In this document: positions 22,601 to 30,659 of the stretch, one piece after another
Layout of the letters: every line of letters begins with the position of its first letter
Numbering within the stretch: the stretch's first letter is position 1
Assembly (NCBI GenBank): GCA_907163375.1
Contig: CAJQUW010011276.1
Location: 186,001-250,000 of the forward strand
Origin: Prostheceraeus crozeri
Taxonomy: Eukaryota; Platyhelminthes; Polycladida; Euryleptidae
Reading direction: 5' to 3'
DNA: 64,000 nt
Notes under the pieces: generated by a model
What the model saw: the letters and a program-made list of their open reading frames with translations, nothing else
The model's database searches: none
Told to the model about the DNA's origin: nothing
Made by a program: the position numbers and the translations under genes

Positions 22601-24291
22601 ATTTAAGGAATGACTATCCCAACATAAGTGACAGTCTGATGCGACGGAAAGAGGTGTTTCCTTATAGTTATTTTAGTTCAATGGATACATTGAAAGAAAC
22701 ATCGTTTCCGTCCATCGATAAATTTAAAAATGATTTGACGGGTGAGGACTGTTCGCTGGATGAATATAGGCATGCAGAGCAACCATGGTCAGAATTTACG
22801 TGTCGCACTTTTGGTGACTACATTCTTGCCTACTTAAAATAATATGTCTATCTGTTGGCTGACGTATTTGAGACTTTTAGGAAAGTCACATTAGAACAGG
22901 ACGCCTTAGAACCCGTCCATTTTGTTAGTCTGCCGGGTCTGTCTTATCAGTCAGCCTTCAAGATGACGAAAGAGAGCATTAATTTACTTCAAGATGCAGA
23001 AATGTACACGTTATTTGAACGTGGTATTAGGGGTGGCTTGACATTTGTCAACAAACATGTTGTCAACAGCACCCAAGACATAGGATCGACCATGCATTTA
23101 CTGTACATAGACCAAAATAATTTGTATGGGAGTGCACTCTCCAAGCCTTGGAGATGAGACCGACATAGGTTATTTATTTGAAGTCGACCTCATCTATCCA
23201 GACTGTGTTAAGAATAGGACCGTTGATTTTCCTCTCGCACCCGAATCTGGCATAGTCAGTCCAGATATGTTCTCTCCCTTTATGGAAGAACACAATACGC
23301 AGTATGAGGTGGAAAATGACTTGAAGTATAAAGCCACTAGGAAGTTGTTGCTCACCCAATTGAACAAGCAGCATTACATCGTGCACTATTCCATCCTCAA
23401 ATTCTATCTAGGTATGGGGATGCAACTTGATAAAGTCCATCGCGCTATCCAGTTTAGGCAGAAGCCCTTTCTGAAACCGTATATAGAATTTAATAGTAAG
23501 AAACGGGCTGAATCCAAGAATCCTTTCGAAAAGGACTTCTTTAAATTTAAGAATAATGCCCTCTTTGGTAAAACCATGGAGGATGTAAGAAAGCGCATGG
23601 ACTATCTTATCGTCAATGATCCGGAAACGAGTATCAAGTTATGTCGCTCGCCGTTGTTTTGCCACCATGATGTCATTTCCGAAGACATCACTGGTTTTAA
23701 AATGCTAAAATCTAAAGTAGAACTTTGTAAGCCCATTTATGTCGGTCAAGCTGTCTTGGATCACTTCAAGTTAGAAATGTATAAGTTATTTTACCACACT
23801 TTTAAGTTATGTCCACTTCTCCAGCGCGTGGAATTAGTAGGAGGTGATACCGACATCTTCTTCCTAGCTTTGACAACCACGAGCCAAGTCAAGCAGGAAG
23901 ACATTTTAAAATATTTAGCACCCAAGTTTGATAGTTCCAACTATCCCACTGACCATCCGCTTTACTCTACCCCAAATAAAGCGAAGCTTGGCTGCTTCAA
24001 GGATGAGTGTGCCGGCAAACAGATAGAGGAGATGATTTTGCTTCGCCCCAAGATGTTCTCCATGAAGCTAAATCCTCAGAGCTTTCTATAAAACGGGCGA
24101 AAGACATCTCGAAGTCAATCGTTAGAAAAATGACACATAGGGACTATCAAGATGCCTTAGATTCTCTTAAAATTAAAGACAAGCGAAGCTGGATGAGTCC
24201 TAACCACTTATTACCGTACGGCCATCCAGACACTCATCTACCTCCACCCAAGAGACAGAAACTTTCTCCTCCTCCGTCCGGCGATGTCTGA
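19619..24291 (+). pseudogene. Protein-primed DNA polymerase B with zinc fingers, intron-containing, degraded
   Basis: Family B polymerase expected to replicate the element. Exons: 19619-19685, 19834-19908, 20026-20322 and 20414 onward; all three introns have GTAAGT donors, good acceptors and phase 1. Order: Pro-rich linker; three C2H2-type fingers (nt about 20611-20930); the N-terminal domain also found free-standing; a cysteine motif with QCFKYAVLSIL; exonuclease motif I (ADIE, about 21948); an endonuclease VII-like zinc motif (VRDHCHLSGKF, about 22250); FHNFKCYDAH (Exo II); DQNNLYG (motif A, about 23112); NNALFGKTMEDVR (motif B); GDTD (motif C, about 23845). Lesions: frameshifts near 21480, 22146, 23150 and 24070, and TAA at 22840, where the Exo III Asp also appears changed. 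The protein ends in a KRQK basic/proline-rich tail. Several one-base indels could be assembly errors; the TAA is harder to explain so. Confidence 0.9.
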
Positions 24292-25184
24292 TGATGAATG
24301 CTTCCTCTCTGTTGTAGTTGATGTTTTGCTTTTTCGCTCCATGGCGTTTTCTATGGGGTGTTGTGAGTGAGTGCCTTGTACCATGCGTCCAACTCCTGAT
24401 CACTTCAATCATGACTTACATATAAACCGGTTTTTCCTGACGTTGCTTTCCCCCTACACATGAGTGACTTTGTTTTCTCCCTACATATCAGTGACTTTGT
24501 TTTTTCCGGTGATGTGAGCCATAAAAAATTTGTTTTCTGCTACCATCAGTATTAACTGCATGTGACTGTGATTAAAATCGGTTGTGTTGATGAATAACAT
24601 ATCATGTACATACTGTGTTGTTTTCCTTTAACATAAAGATGGGATTCTCACTCATTAGACAGAAGTAAAAGTTTTAATCATTTTGTAAGATGGGTAGGGT
24701 TAGAAATAAAATTATTACCATATCACTGTTTTTAAGATAGGTGAAATACAAATGAAGTCGGATTCACTTCACTGTTTGTAAAGTTAGAAGTAAAGTTGAC
24801 GTTTGTAAAGTAAGAAATAAAGTTGATGATTGTAAAGTTAGATATACAGGTATAACCATATCACTGCTTGTAAGATAGGTGAAATATAAATGAAGTCAGA
24901 ATCACTTCACTGTTTGTAAAGTTAGAAATAAAGTTATCACCATGTCGCTGTTTGTAAGATAGGCGAAATATAAATGAAGTCAGAATCACTTCACTGTTTG
25001 TGAAGTTAGAAATAAAGTTGATGATTGTTAAGTTAGAAATAAAGTTATCACCATGTCGCTGTTTGTGAGATAGGTGAAATATAAATGAAGTCATAACCAT
25101 GTAGGAGTTTGCAAGTTAACATCCTCAACAACGAACGTAACATCATGACAATTTCTTCGGCTTAGGAAACATCAACCACTTTGC
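24292..25184. repeat. Convergent intergenic region with degenerate tandem repeats
   Basis: Downstream of the polymerase. From about 24680 to 25100 a set of imperfect repeats alternates two motifs: TGTTTGTAAAGTTAGAAATA and CTGTTTGTAAGATAGGTGAA, the second followed by ATAAATGAAGTCAG. Unit lengths vary (about 50 and 130 bp). Open frames in it come from the repeat. No gene is seen. Confidence 0.8.
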
Positions 25185-25530
25185 TGACTCATGTCTATAA
25201 ATAGCTCTGACTCATAAAGGGATAAGGCGCCAGTCATACGAATCTAATCAGTCTTGTTCAACCTTTTCACCGATACGTGTCTGAGCGTAACATTCAACAT
25301 CGATGGCGCCTCACATCAGACAGCGTGACCTTTTCACCGACATGTGTGTGTGGGCGTTATTTATCAGACAAAGCGATGGCGCCTCACGTCAGACAGCGTG
25401 ACCTTTTCACCGACAAGTGTGTGGACATCATTTCATGTCTATAAATAGCGCTGACTCATCATAAAGCGAAGAACCTTGTTGATGACCTTTTCACCGACAA
25501 GAGTGTAAGCGATAGTTCATTGCGATGACT
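25185..25530 (+). promoter_or_regulatory. Tandem orphan promoter array (TATA, TGACTCA, ACCTTTTCACCGA)
   Basis: Two identical CATGTCTATAAATAGC boxes (TATAAATAG at 25196 and 25440) are each flanked by TGACTCAT (25185, 25208, 25452). ACCTTTTCACCGA occurs four times (25261, 25328, 25401, 25485), each followed by a GTGT-rich tail, and GATGGCGCCTCAC twice. All point rightward, yet no rightward gene follows; the next gene converges from the other side. A non-coding transcript, a lost gene or a replication origin are possible. Confidence 0.7.
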
Positions 25531-25551
25531 CATTCAAAACACATCATTTGA

Positions 25552-26091
25552 TTAACACGATTCTATTAACTGTGACTCATACAGATAACGCATTAAAGAT
25601 TCAACAAAGTCAGCTACTTTACTGATATCACGTAAACCAGTCATGATACAATGTCCGTTGTGAAACACTGAAATATGTACAGGATGCCACTTCCGAATCA
25701 GAGCAGCAGGAAAGAGTTCAGTTTCATAAAATATACAATGATTACTGCTTTTAATGTTGGCTAGATTCACTAACATCTTCAATTGAACAGACACTACTAT
25801 ATTCTTCAATGTCAGGGGGCTGAGGCGGAGATGAGGCATGAGTGTTCGCATTTTCTTGACGACTTCGTAACACATGGACTGCATCACGAAATGATAGAGG
25901 TTTCCTAGGACTTGGATTTTGCCGCAGCGAAAGATTTGAAGACTTCGACCATTGCTCATGCGAATGACCAACATTTGCGGACGACCGCGATGATAGAGTG
26001 AATCGGGAAGATGGGTATGCAACTGCTCTAAATCGATGTCTCTTCTGAGATTCATTTCGCGCATGGCGTTGATGATGCGGATGGGGAGCAT
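25552..26091 (-). CDS. TATA-binding-protein-like protein
   Basis: A 179-residue intact protein that spans the whole TBP core fold, two direct repeats. Repeat 1 (about residues 5-95) has DLEQLHTHLPDSLY, then QMLVIRMSNGRSLQIFRCGK and IQVLGN, matching the TBP pattern of basic strand, IFxSGK and a following TG-like turn. Repeat 2 (about 95-175) has LKNIVVSVQLK, then YETELFPAALIRKW, then HISVFHNGHCIMTG, which tracks the TBP signature YEPELFPGLIYR and FxSGKxxxTG closely. In eukaryotes TBP bends TATA DNA and recruits TFIIB. The start at 26091 follows a TATA box by about 40 nt. It probably directs transcription of the element's own TATA promoters, or competes with host TBP; this role is inferred. Divergence from cellular TBP is large, so recent host capture is unlikely. 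Confidence 0.85.
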   Translation of the reverse strand: MLPIRIINAMREMNLRRDIDLEQLHTHLPDSLYHRGRPQMLVIRMSNGRSLQIFRCGKIQVLGNLYHFVMQSMCYEVVKKMRTLMPHLRLSPLTLKNIVVSVQLKMLVNLANIKSSNHCIFYETELFPAALIRKWHPVHISVFHNGHCIMTGLRDISKVADFVESLMRYLYESQLIESC

Positions 26092-26126
26092 GACTCACAA
26101 ATGACATGAGGGTTGAGTGAACTTCC

Positions 26127-26134
26127 CTTTTATA
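26127..26134 (-). promoter_or_regulatory. TATA box of the TBP-like gene
   Basis: TATAAAAG on the minus strand; the start codon at 26091 would lie about 13 nt after the predicted transcript start. An ATG at 26107 in another frame would be just at or before the start site. Confidence 0.7.
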
Positions 26135-26538
26135 CTTCTACCATGAGGGTTTTGGAATCACAATGTAGCAGTGATCATTATGTAGAATCATCTCTTGAAT
26201 GCGAATAAATACAATGCCGTCTCCTAAGTTAATGACACGGCAAGAGTGGGATAGGATTGCGCGATGCAACCTTCGTAGATGAAAGCGTTCTAGAGTTATC
26301 TGAAGTTGACGTTTCGTATCATGAAATGTAACACACTGACTTTTCTATGATACATGGAGCCATGCTGATAATTTCCACATGATTAAAACCTGAGTGAAGA
26401 AGGGCATGCCTAAGAAAGAAGGAGAGAGAGTCATATTCATGTGTGGCATGGTGAGTGTACCTTTTCTTTCTTGATACGGTGGCCGTTAGGCCGTGGTCTC
26501 ATAAAGACCGATGGTGCGTTCTCAGTGTGTGGAGAGTG
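26135..26538. other. Intergenic region upstream of the TBP-like gene
   Basis: No gene recognised. The region lies between the start of the TBP-like gene and the stop of the next leftward gene. It holds several ATGRTACATGG-like words but no clear array. Confidence 0.4.
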
Positions 26539-27105
26539 TTACTGTAGTTGATCATCATCAACATGGACATCATTTTTAAAGGTGATGGAGACAAGATAGG
26601 GATTCAACGTAAACAACCTTCCGTCCCTGCGCGGACCCATGTAAATGGCTTGAATTTTAATTTCGAAGGAGTAGAATCCTTTTCCCAAAATGGGGAGTGG
26701 CTTGCAATTGAGTAAGTCGAATTCGCTGCCCTCCTTTTCATGGATGATGAGACAGTGTCTATTAATATTAACATACATGTATCGTCTTTCCATGATGGGA
26801 ACTTGTGGCCGCTTCCCATTGTGTCGAACAATTTCTTTGGGAATGGTGAGATTTTCTATCAGGAATGTTTCAAGAGTATTGAATTGTAACCGTGTCCAAT
26901 AGTCTAACGGCGCACATACGGCCAGTCCATACTTTGTTGACATAACCTTTAGATAATCTATCCGATGACTTGGAGTTTTTATGGTCACGGCTTCTCCATG
27001 ATGAGTTATCTTTTGATTGAAAGCATTTTTACCCGATGCTAAAGTAAGGGAGTTCAGTGTACCCAGTGCGAGAGCAGAGGAGTTGATGGCTTCGAGCGAC
27101 TGCAT
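26539..27105 (-). CDS. Unknown protein, paralogue of 28861-29543
   Basis: I do not recognise the family. The frame is open from 27174, but a TATAAAAC box at 27157-27150 places the transcript start near 27127, so the first usable ATG is 27105 (188 residues). The protein is beta-rich with no membrane segment or signal peptide. Its second half carries KGFYSFEIKIQAIYMGPRRD followed by GRLFTLNPYLVSI, matching GAGFYSFHIEVPAVYVGP in the paralogue; an upstream block (PLDYWTRLQFNTLETFL) also has a counterpart. The pair may be structural or single-strand DNA-binding proteins; that is only a guess. The C terminus is acidic. Confidence 0.65.
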   Translation of the reverse strand: MQSLEAINSSALALGTLNSLTLASGKNAFNQKITHHGEAVTIKTPSHRIDYLKVMSTKYGLAVCAPLDYWTRLQFNTLETFLIENLTIPKEIVRHNGKRPQVPIMERRYMYVNINRHCLIIHEKEGSEFDLLNCKPLPILGKGFYSFEIKIQAIYMGPRRDGRLFTLNPYLVSITFKNDVHVDDDQLQ

Positions 27106-27149
27106 GGTTAGCGCAAGGACGGAAATGATTGCCATGAGCTCAGTCGTCC

Positions 27150-27157
27150 GTTTTATA
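27150..27157 (-). promoter_or_regulatory. TATA box upstream of the 27105 start
   Basis: TATAAAAC on the minus strand, inside the longer open frame, which argues for the downstream start codon. Confidence 0.65.
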
Positions 27158-27219
27158 AGCAGACCTAGCTCCATTCACATACGTTTCCCTTTCCTCATTT
27201 TCTCTGTCTTTGTTATGTA

Positions 27220-27560
27220 ACAAAGAGTTATCGCACGTGAACTTTTGACTGCGTGGGTGGAAACCTTCCCTCTTACAAAGTCGTTCTAGTCCTCACAAAG
27301 AATTCAGTGGCACGCCCCTTCTAGCGAACAAAGACGCATTTATTTATCTAACAAAGAGCCTGATAGTAATGTACAAACCGCAATGACTCATGTTGTGACA
27401 CGCCCCCTTTCTCGAACAAAGACGCATTCATTTATCTAACAAAGAGCCTGATAGTAATTCACAAAACGCAATGACTCATGTTGCTCTATACACCATTACA
27501 AAATACTCAGTGAAAAGAAATCTCTATTGCATCTACACAATGTGTCGACGATCAAACAAA
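27220..27560. promoter_or_regulatory. Upstream region with 88-bp direct repeat and AACAAAG cluster
   Basis: Two 88-bp direct repeats (27311-27398 and 27399-27486), about 90% alike, each contain CACGCCCC, GAACAAAGACGCATT, TAACAAAGAGCCTGATAG and AATGACTCATGTTG. In all, the word ACAAAG occurs about seven times and TGACTCA twice. This looks like a duplicated enhancer upstream of the 27105 gene. Confidence 0.7.
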
Positions 27561-27639
27561 GTCGTGGATGTAAACACACTCATTTAAATCATGATATATT
27601 TAACAACGTATGAATTTCCTTCCATCGTCCCTTCCATTT

Positions 27640-27978
27640 TCACCATAGTTTTCCCGCATGTCGTGCATAAGATAGGTCACTAAGAGTAGTCCATTCTGAG
27701 CAATAGAATTCAAAACGAAGTGGCTTTTGCAAATCTTTCAACTCAATATAAGCAATTAGTCTACCCTTCACATCTTCAGGTTGTAAACTCTCTATTAATA
27801 TTTTGAAGAGAGGGAGACTTTTAGTTGCTGCCACTTTCATATCATTCATATCTACTTTAAATGTAAGTTTCCAAGCTTGTAAAAATCCATCGAATCCTTG
27901 TTTATCAAGAGTCAAATGACACATGTGGTTGCTTAAGGTACGATGCACCATCATAAACGTTGTGACTATAGATTTCAC
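27640..27978 (-). pseudogene. PolB-N-domain protein, truncated relative
   Basis: A 112-residue frame. The segment SLPLFKILIESLQPEDVKGRL and the following IAYIELKDL align with the FQQLMDSLMNKDVKGRLVAEI region of 30168-30659, and a short ARHAGKL end aligns with RHMAKI. It then stops about 45 residues early compared with its relatives, so it is a 3'-truncated or mutated copy. No TATA box is obvious upstream. Confidence 0.55.
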
Positions 27979-28102
27979 ATTGCTTCAATGACTTCCACTT
28001 TGAATAAAACAGAAATAACAATCATGTTCCACTGTAAGTCTATTCAACACCAGACAAAATTTACAAGTACAGAATACACTTCATAAAATGATCATCACTC
28101 AT

Positions 28103-28687
28103 TCACAAGGAGTAAAAACATGTTTTACATAGACCCATGCTGTTGACAATAATATAGATACACTTCATGAACGTCATAGAGACTACAATGCCAGCGTGAA
28201 GAGAGTTTTGCAATGTAGGTAGTTTTATTTCTAGTTTTACAATGGGATGGTGGTCTGTACAGGTGATGTCTCTCGCCGAAACATATTGCCATGTCAAAAA
28301 TCATTCATCTCTAAACTTCTTTTGATCACAATGCATATGATAGTCTTGTCTTACACGATCTACCCAACATGGTAAATATAAATTATCAATGTGCAACTGA
28401 AGTGTTGTTGCGTCTCGTTCAGCTTCATTTCCTAATATTCTAACAATATGAAAACCTGACAGCCACCGTTTGAAATCACTTATAAAATACGTTTCATTTA
28501 CAAATCCAATATGAATCAAAATAGAAAGATCAAGTCCATACACATGACGTCGTGATCATTTGTCTTTGTGTGGAGGACAGTAGGCAAATCTATGATATAC
28601 ACTAACAACAGTTTGATCACTTTCTCTCATTGCAATAGCACTCAGTTCCAGCATGGGTGTTCCCTCACTGTCTATGAAGATGACAAC
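28103..28687 (-). pseudogene. Putative DEDD-type exonuclease-like gene, two in-frame TGA
   Basis: One minus-strand frame runs from 28687 to 28103 with TGA codons near 28557 and 28300 and no frameshift. It opens with VVIFIDSEGTPMLELSAIAM, where D-x-E in a hydrophobic strand looks like exonuclease motif I of the RNase H/DnaQ fold. Later blocks are RRHVYGLDL, DFKRWLSGFHIVRILGN and, near the end, HHPIVKLEIK and LQNSLHAG. The assignment to DEDD exonucleases rests mainly on the first motif and is tentative. A possible acceptor (TTTGATATTGTAG) precedes the first codon, so an upstream exon may exist. Both TGA codons could come from CGA or TGG by a single transition. Confidence 0.4.
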
Positions 28688-28709
28688 CTACAATATCAAA
28701 AAGACTTCA

Positions 28710-28866
28710 TTACAAAATAATACATTGAGCAGGAACTTTACAAGGATGTCTGTCCTTTACATAACAAAAGATACATACAACATGATGACAAAGTTTTATT
28801 TGAACATAACGCGCAAGGCCGCGTTTTCCACATTCACTACATACTAACTGATTACAATACTTAAGA
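28710..28866 (-). CDS. Small RING-like cysteine-rich segment
   Basis: About 50 residues with CSECG, then LCHHVVCIFCYVKDRHPC and a final C. The spacing C-x2-C, C-x-H-x2-C-x2-C, C-x4-C approaches a RING finger. It overlaps the 3' end of the upstream gene in another frame and lies just before the exonuclease-like frame; it could be an exon of either. The start is not resolved. Confidence 0.35.
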
Positions 28867-29543
28867 TTTCTCTTTGGTGGTAACACCATCTTTCTTTGAT
28901 GTGCGACGACGTTTAGGTTTAGTGACAGGTTCTTGACACTCTTTGACACAAGAATCAATGACTTTCTCAATGTGATCAAGTCCTGTTAACTCAGGTTGAT
29001 GATGAATTTGAGCAATGCGCAAATTGAGAGAAATCAAATTCCCGTCAGATTGATGAGGTCCCACATAAACAGCAGGCACCTCAATATGAAATGAATAAAA
29101 GCCTGCACCTAGCGATGACAATTCTGTTTCAACTGACTGTTCAACTGTCACTCCTGAAGTGACTTTACAATACTTGCTTTCTAAAATATAGCAGCGAGTG
29201 CCGCGATACAATGGTTTATAATAAGAAGTTTTCTTTTCTGGCCACCACTGTAATAGTTCAGTAAGAATAAGAGTCTTTTGCCTCACAAAGTCTTCTAAAA
29301 TGTCAAGCTGCTGACGCAACCATTATCAATAGGGATACTCAGGTTTTGACCGCAACGATTTACTTGCGTATCCACTTTTGGTAAATATACCGACGGCGTT
29401 TGAAGATAGAGTCGAACACCGTTGCAGCGCACTTGTTGTTCGTAGGTAAGATAGCCGTGAATTACCTTTTCAATTTTCGGATTCCACAGCTCGAGATGTT
29501 GAGGATTGAGTGATGCAGCAGTTGGAGTAGGATTCATGGCCAT
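28861..29543 (-). pseudogene. Unknown protein, paralogue of 26539-27105, one frameshift
   Basis: Start at 29543 follows a splice acceptor (TTCTTTCGTTACAG ending at 29550), implying a 5' exon or leader. The first part (to about 29310) and second part (from 29319) are in different frames; a single missing base near 29315 explains this, and the paralogue is continuous there. Shared motif: GAGFYSFHIEVPAVYVGP, then SLNLRIAQI. The C terminus (KPKRRRTSKKDG) is strongly basic, like a nuclear localisation signal, whereas the paralogue ends acidic. Function unknown. Confidence 0.6.
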
Positions 29544-29626
29544 GGCAGTCTGTAACGAAAGAATACCACTAAGTACATGCATGATCATCAGAGAAAAGAA
29601 AATTGTTAGCTTAGCAGTGACATTTG

Positions 29627-29644
29627 AGGTCCTTAAGAGGACCT
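29627..29644. other. Perfect hairpin between leftward genes
   Basis: AGGTCCT-TAAG-AGGACCT, a 7-bp stem with a 4-nt loop, just after the stop of the 29903 gene. It could be an RNA processing hairpin of the histone-mRNA kind, but the flanking sequence does not match that consensus. Confidence 0.6.
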
Positions 29645-29663
29645 TTCGGAGCGTTCACAGGAT

Positions 29664-29903
29664 TTAAAGTTTATCACCAACGTCTAACTCTTCTTCATCG
29701 TCCAGTAAATTAAATGTCTTGGGATTAGGACCCCAATTGCGTTTCAATTCCCTAAAAGACTTAAAGGTAAAGCGTCTAGGTGGTGGAGGCGGTGGTGGCG
29801 ATGGTTCAACAAAATAAGCTTGTACAATCATCGGCCACACACTTTCTTGCGTCTCTCTTCTAAAATGTTGGTAAGGTTTAGGCCAGACAGTCATGACACT
29901 CAC
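29664..29903 (-). CDS. Small proline-rich, acidic-tailed protein, unknown
   Basis: A 79-residue intact frame: an N-terminal aromatic region (WPKPYQHF, VWPMIVQAYF), a run of seven prolines at about residues 36-42, a basic RRFTFKSFRELKR block and an acidic tail (DDEEELD). No known family is recognised. A TATA box and initiator lie about 95-125 nt upstream, which supports expression. Confidence 0.6.
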   Translation of the reverse strand: MSVMTVWPKPYQHFRRETQESVWPMIVQAYFVEPSPPPPPPPRRFTFKSFRELKRNWGPNPKTFNLLDDEEELDVGDKL

Positions 29904-29996
29904 TTGTAAATTTGCGAACAGGATTGATCAGACAAAGTTGAGAGGGGAGAATGGCTTCAGCAAGTCACACACACTTTCCAAGTCAAGAGAATGAAA

Positions 29997-30029
29997 TGAA
30001 GAGAAAATGGGGAGACGTCTGCTTTTATA
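29997..30029 (-). promoter_or_regulatory. TATA promoter of the small acidic gene
   Basis: TATAAAAG (30029-30022) followed by TTCATTTC with the A 32 nt downstream. A TGAGTCA lies a little further upstream (30051-30057). Confidence 0.7.
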
Positions 30030-30167
30030 GTCTCCTGCGAATCCACATTTGACACTATGTGAGTCAATCAGAGACCTCCGTTTCACCCCTGACTTCGTTG
30101 CGACAGAGAAAGGGAGGCACGCGGACGACTGACTCATGAATGCTTTTTCCAAATCTTGTAGTGAAAT

Positions 30168-30659
30168 CTAGTTTAGCACATTGAGTTGAATATGAATGTG
30201 TTTTATGCGACATAAGAGCAAGTTGGATTCATGCTCATGAAATGAATCTAGTCGAGATGCAATTTTCGCCATGTGTCGCTGATAGAAATCTTTGGGATCA
30301 TGTATCGTCTCCGCAGAATAGGATGCAAAATGAAACACTGCACGTTCACCTGCATGTTCATCAGTCACTTTCTCAAATTTAATCTCTGCAACTAATCGTC
30401 CTTTCACATCTTTATTCATCAAACTGTCCATGAGCTGTTGGAAAACGAAGTAACCTTTAGCGATAGCAAATTCTAAGTCTGCCTTTTCATGATGAAAGGA
30501 GATGATGTAGTCCCAAATCACACCACGAAGACTTTGTCGATGAAAACGCAGTGAACAAAATTCATTCGTAAACTTTACTGCTTCTGTTATCTTTCTTCCC
30601 TTCACTTCGGAGACATAGCATGAATGGCATTCAGATGCAGAATGGCACGCTGATTCCAA
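30168..30659 (-). CDS. Stand-alone PolB-N-domain protein, 5' end unresolved
   Basis: About 160 residues. From CSLRFHRQSLRGVIWDYII to the end it aligns along its length with the 18557-19021 protein, including KDFYQRHMAKIASRL and LLLCRIKHIHI. There is no in-frame ATG near the beginning: the frame runs into the right TIR, whose inner edge lies at about 30634. The original start was either replaced by the TIR or supplied by splicing. The rest of the frame is clean. Function unknown, see the 18557 entry. Confidence 0.65.
   Translation of the reverse strand: MESACHSASECHSCYVSEVKGRKITEAVKFTNEFCSLRFHRQSLRGVIWDYIISFHHEKADLEFAIAKGYFVFQQLMDSLMNKDVKGRLVAEIKFEKVTDEHAGERAVFHFASYSAETIHDPKDFYQRHMAKIASRLDSFHEHESNLLLCRIKHIHIQLNVLN

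Noticed and set aside
24861..25100. Minus-strand frame of 79 residues with repeated SFIFHLSYKQRHGDNF
   Set aside because: It is a translation of the tandem DNA repeat and has no promoter or start context.
25751..26107. Ser/Pro/His-rich frame of 118 residues overlapping the TBP-like gene
   Set aside because: The other frame carries the TBP signature through the whole interval, and this start lies at or before the predicted transcript start. Dual coding cannot be excluded but has no support.
28103..28687. TGA read as tryptophan or selenocysteine
   Set aside because: Other genes use TGA as the normal stop, TAA nonsense codons also occur, and single transitions explain all cases.
29928..30152. 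Minus-strand frame of 74 residues
   Set aside because: It contains the TATA box and initiator of the 29903 gene, so it is promoter sequence.
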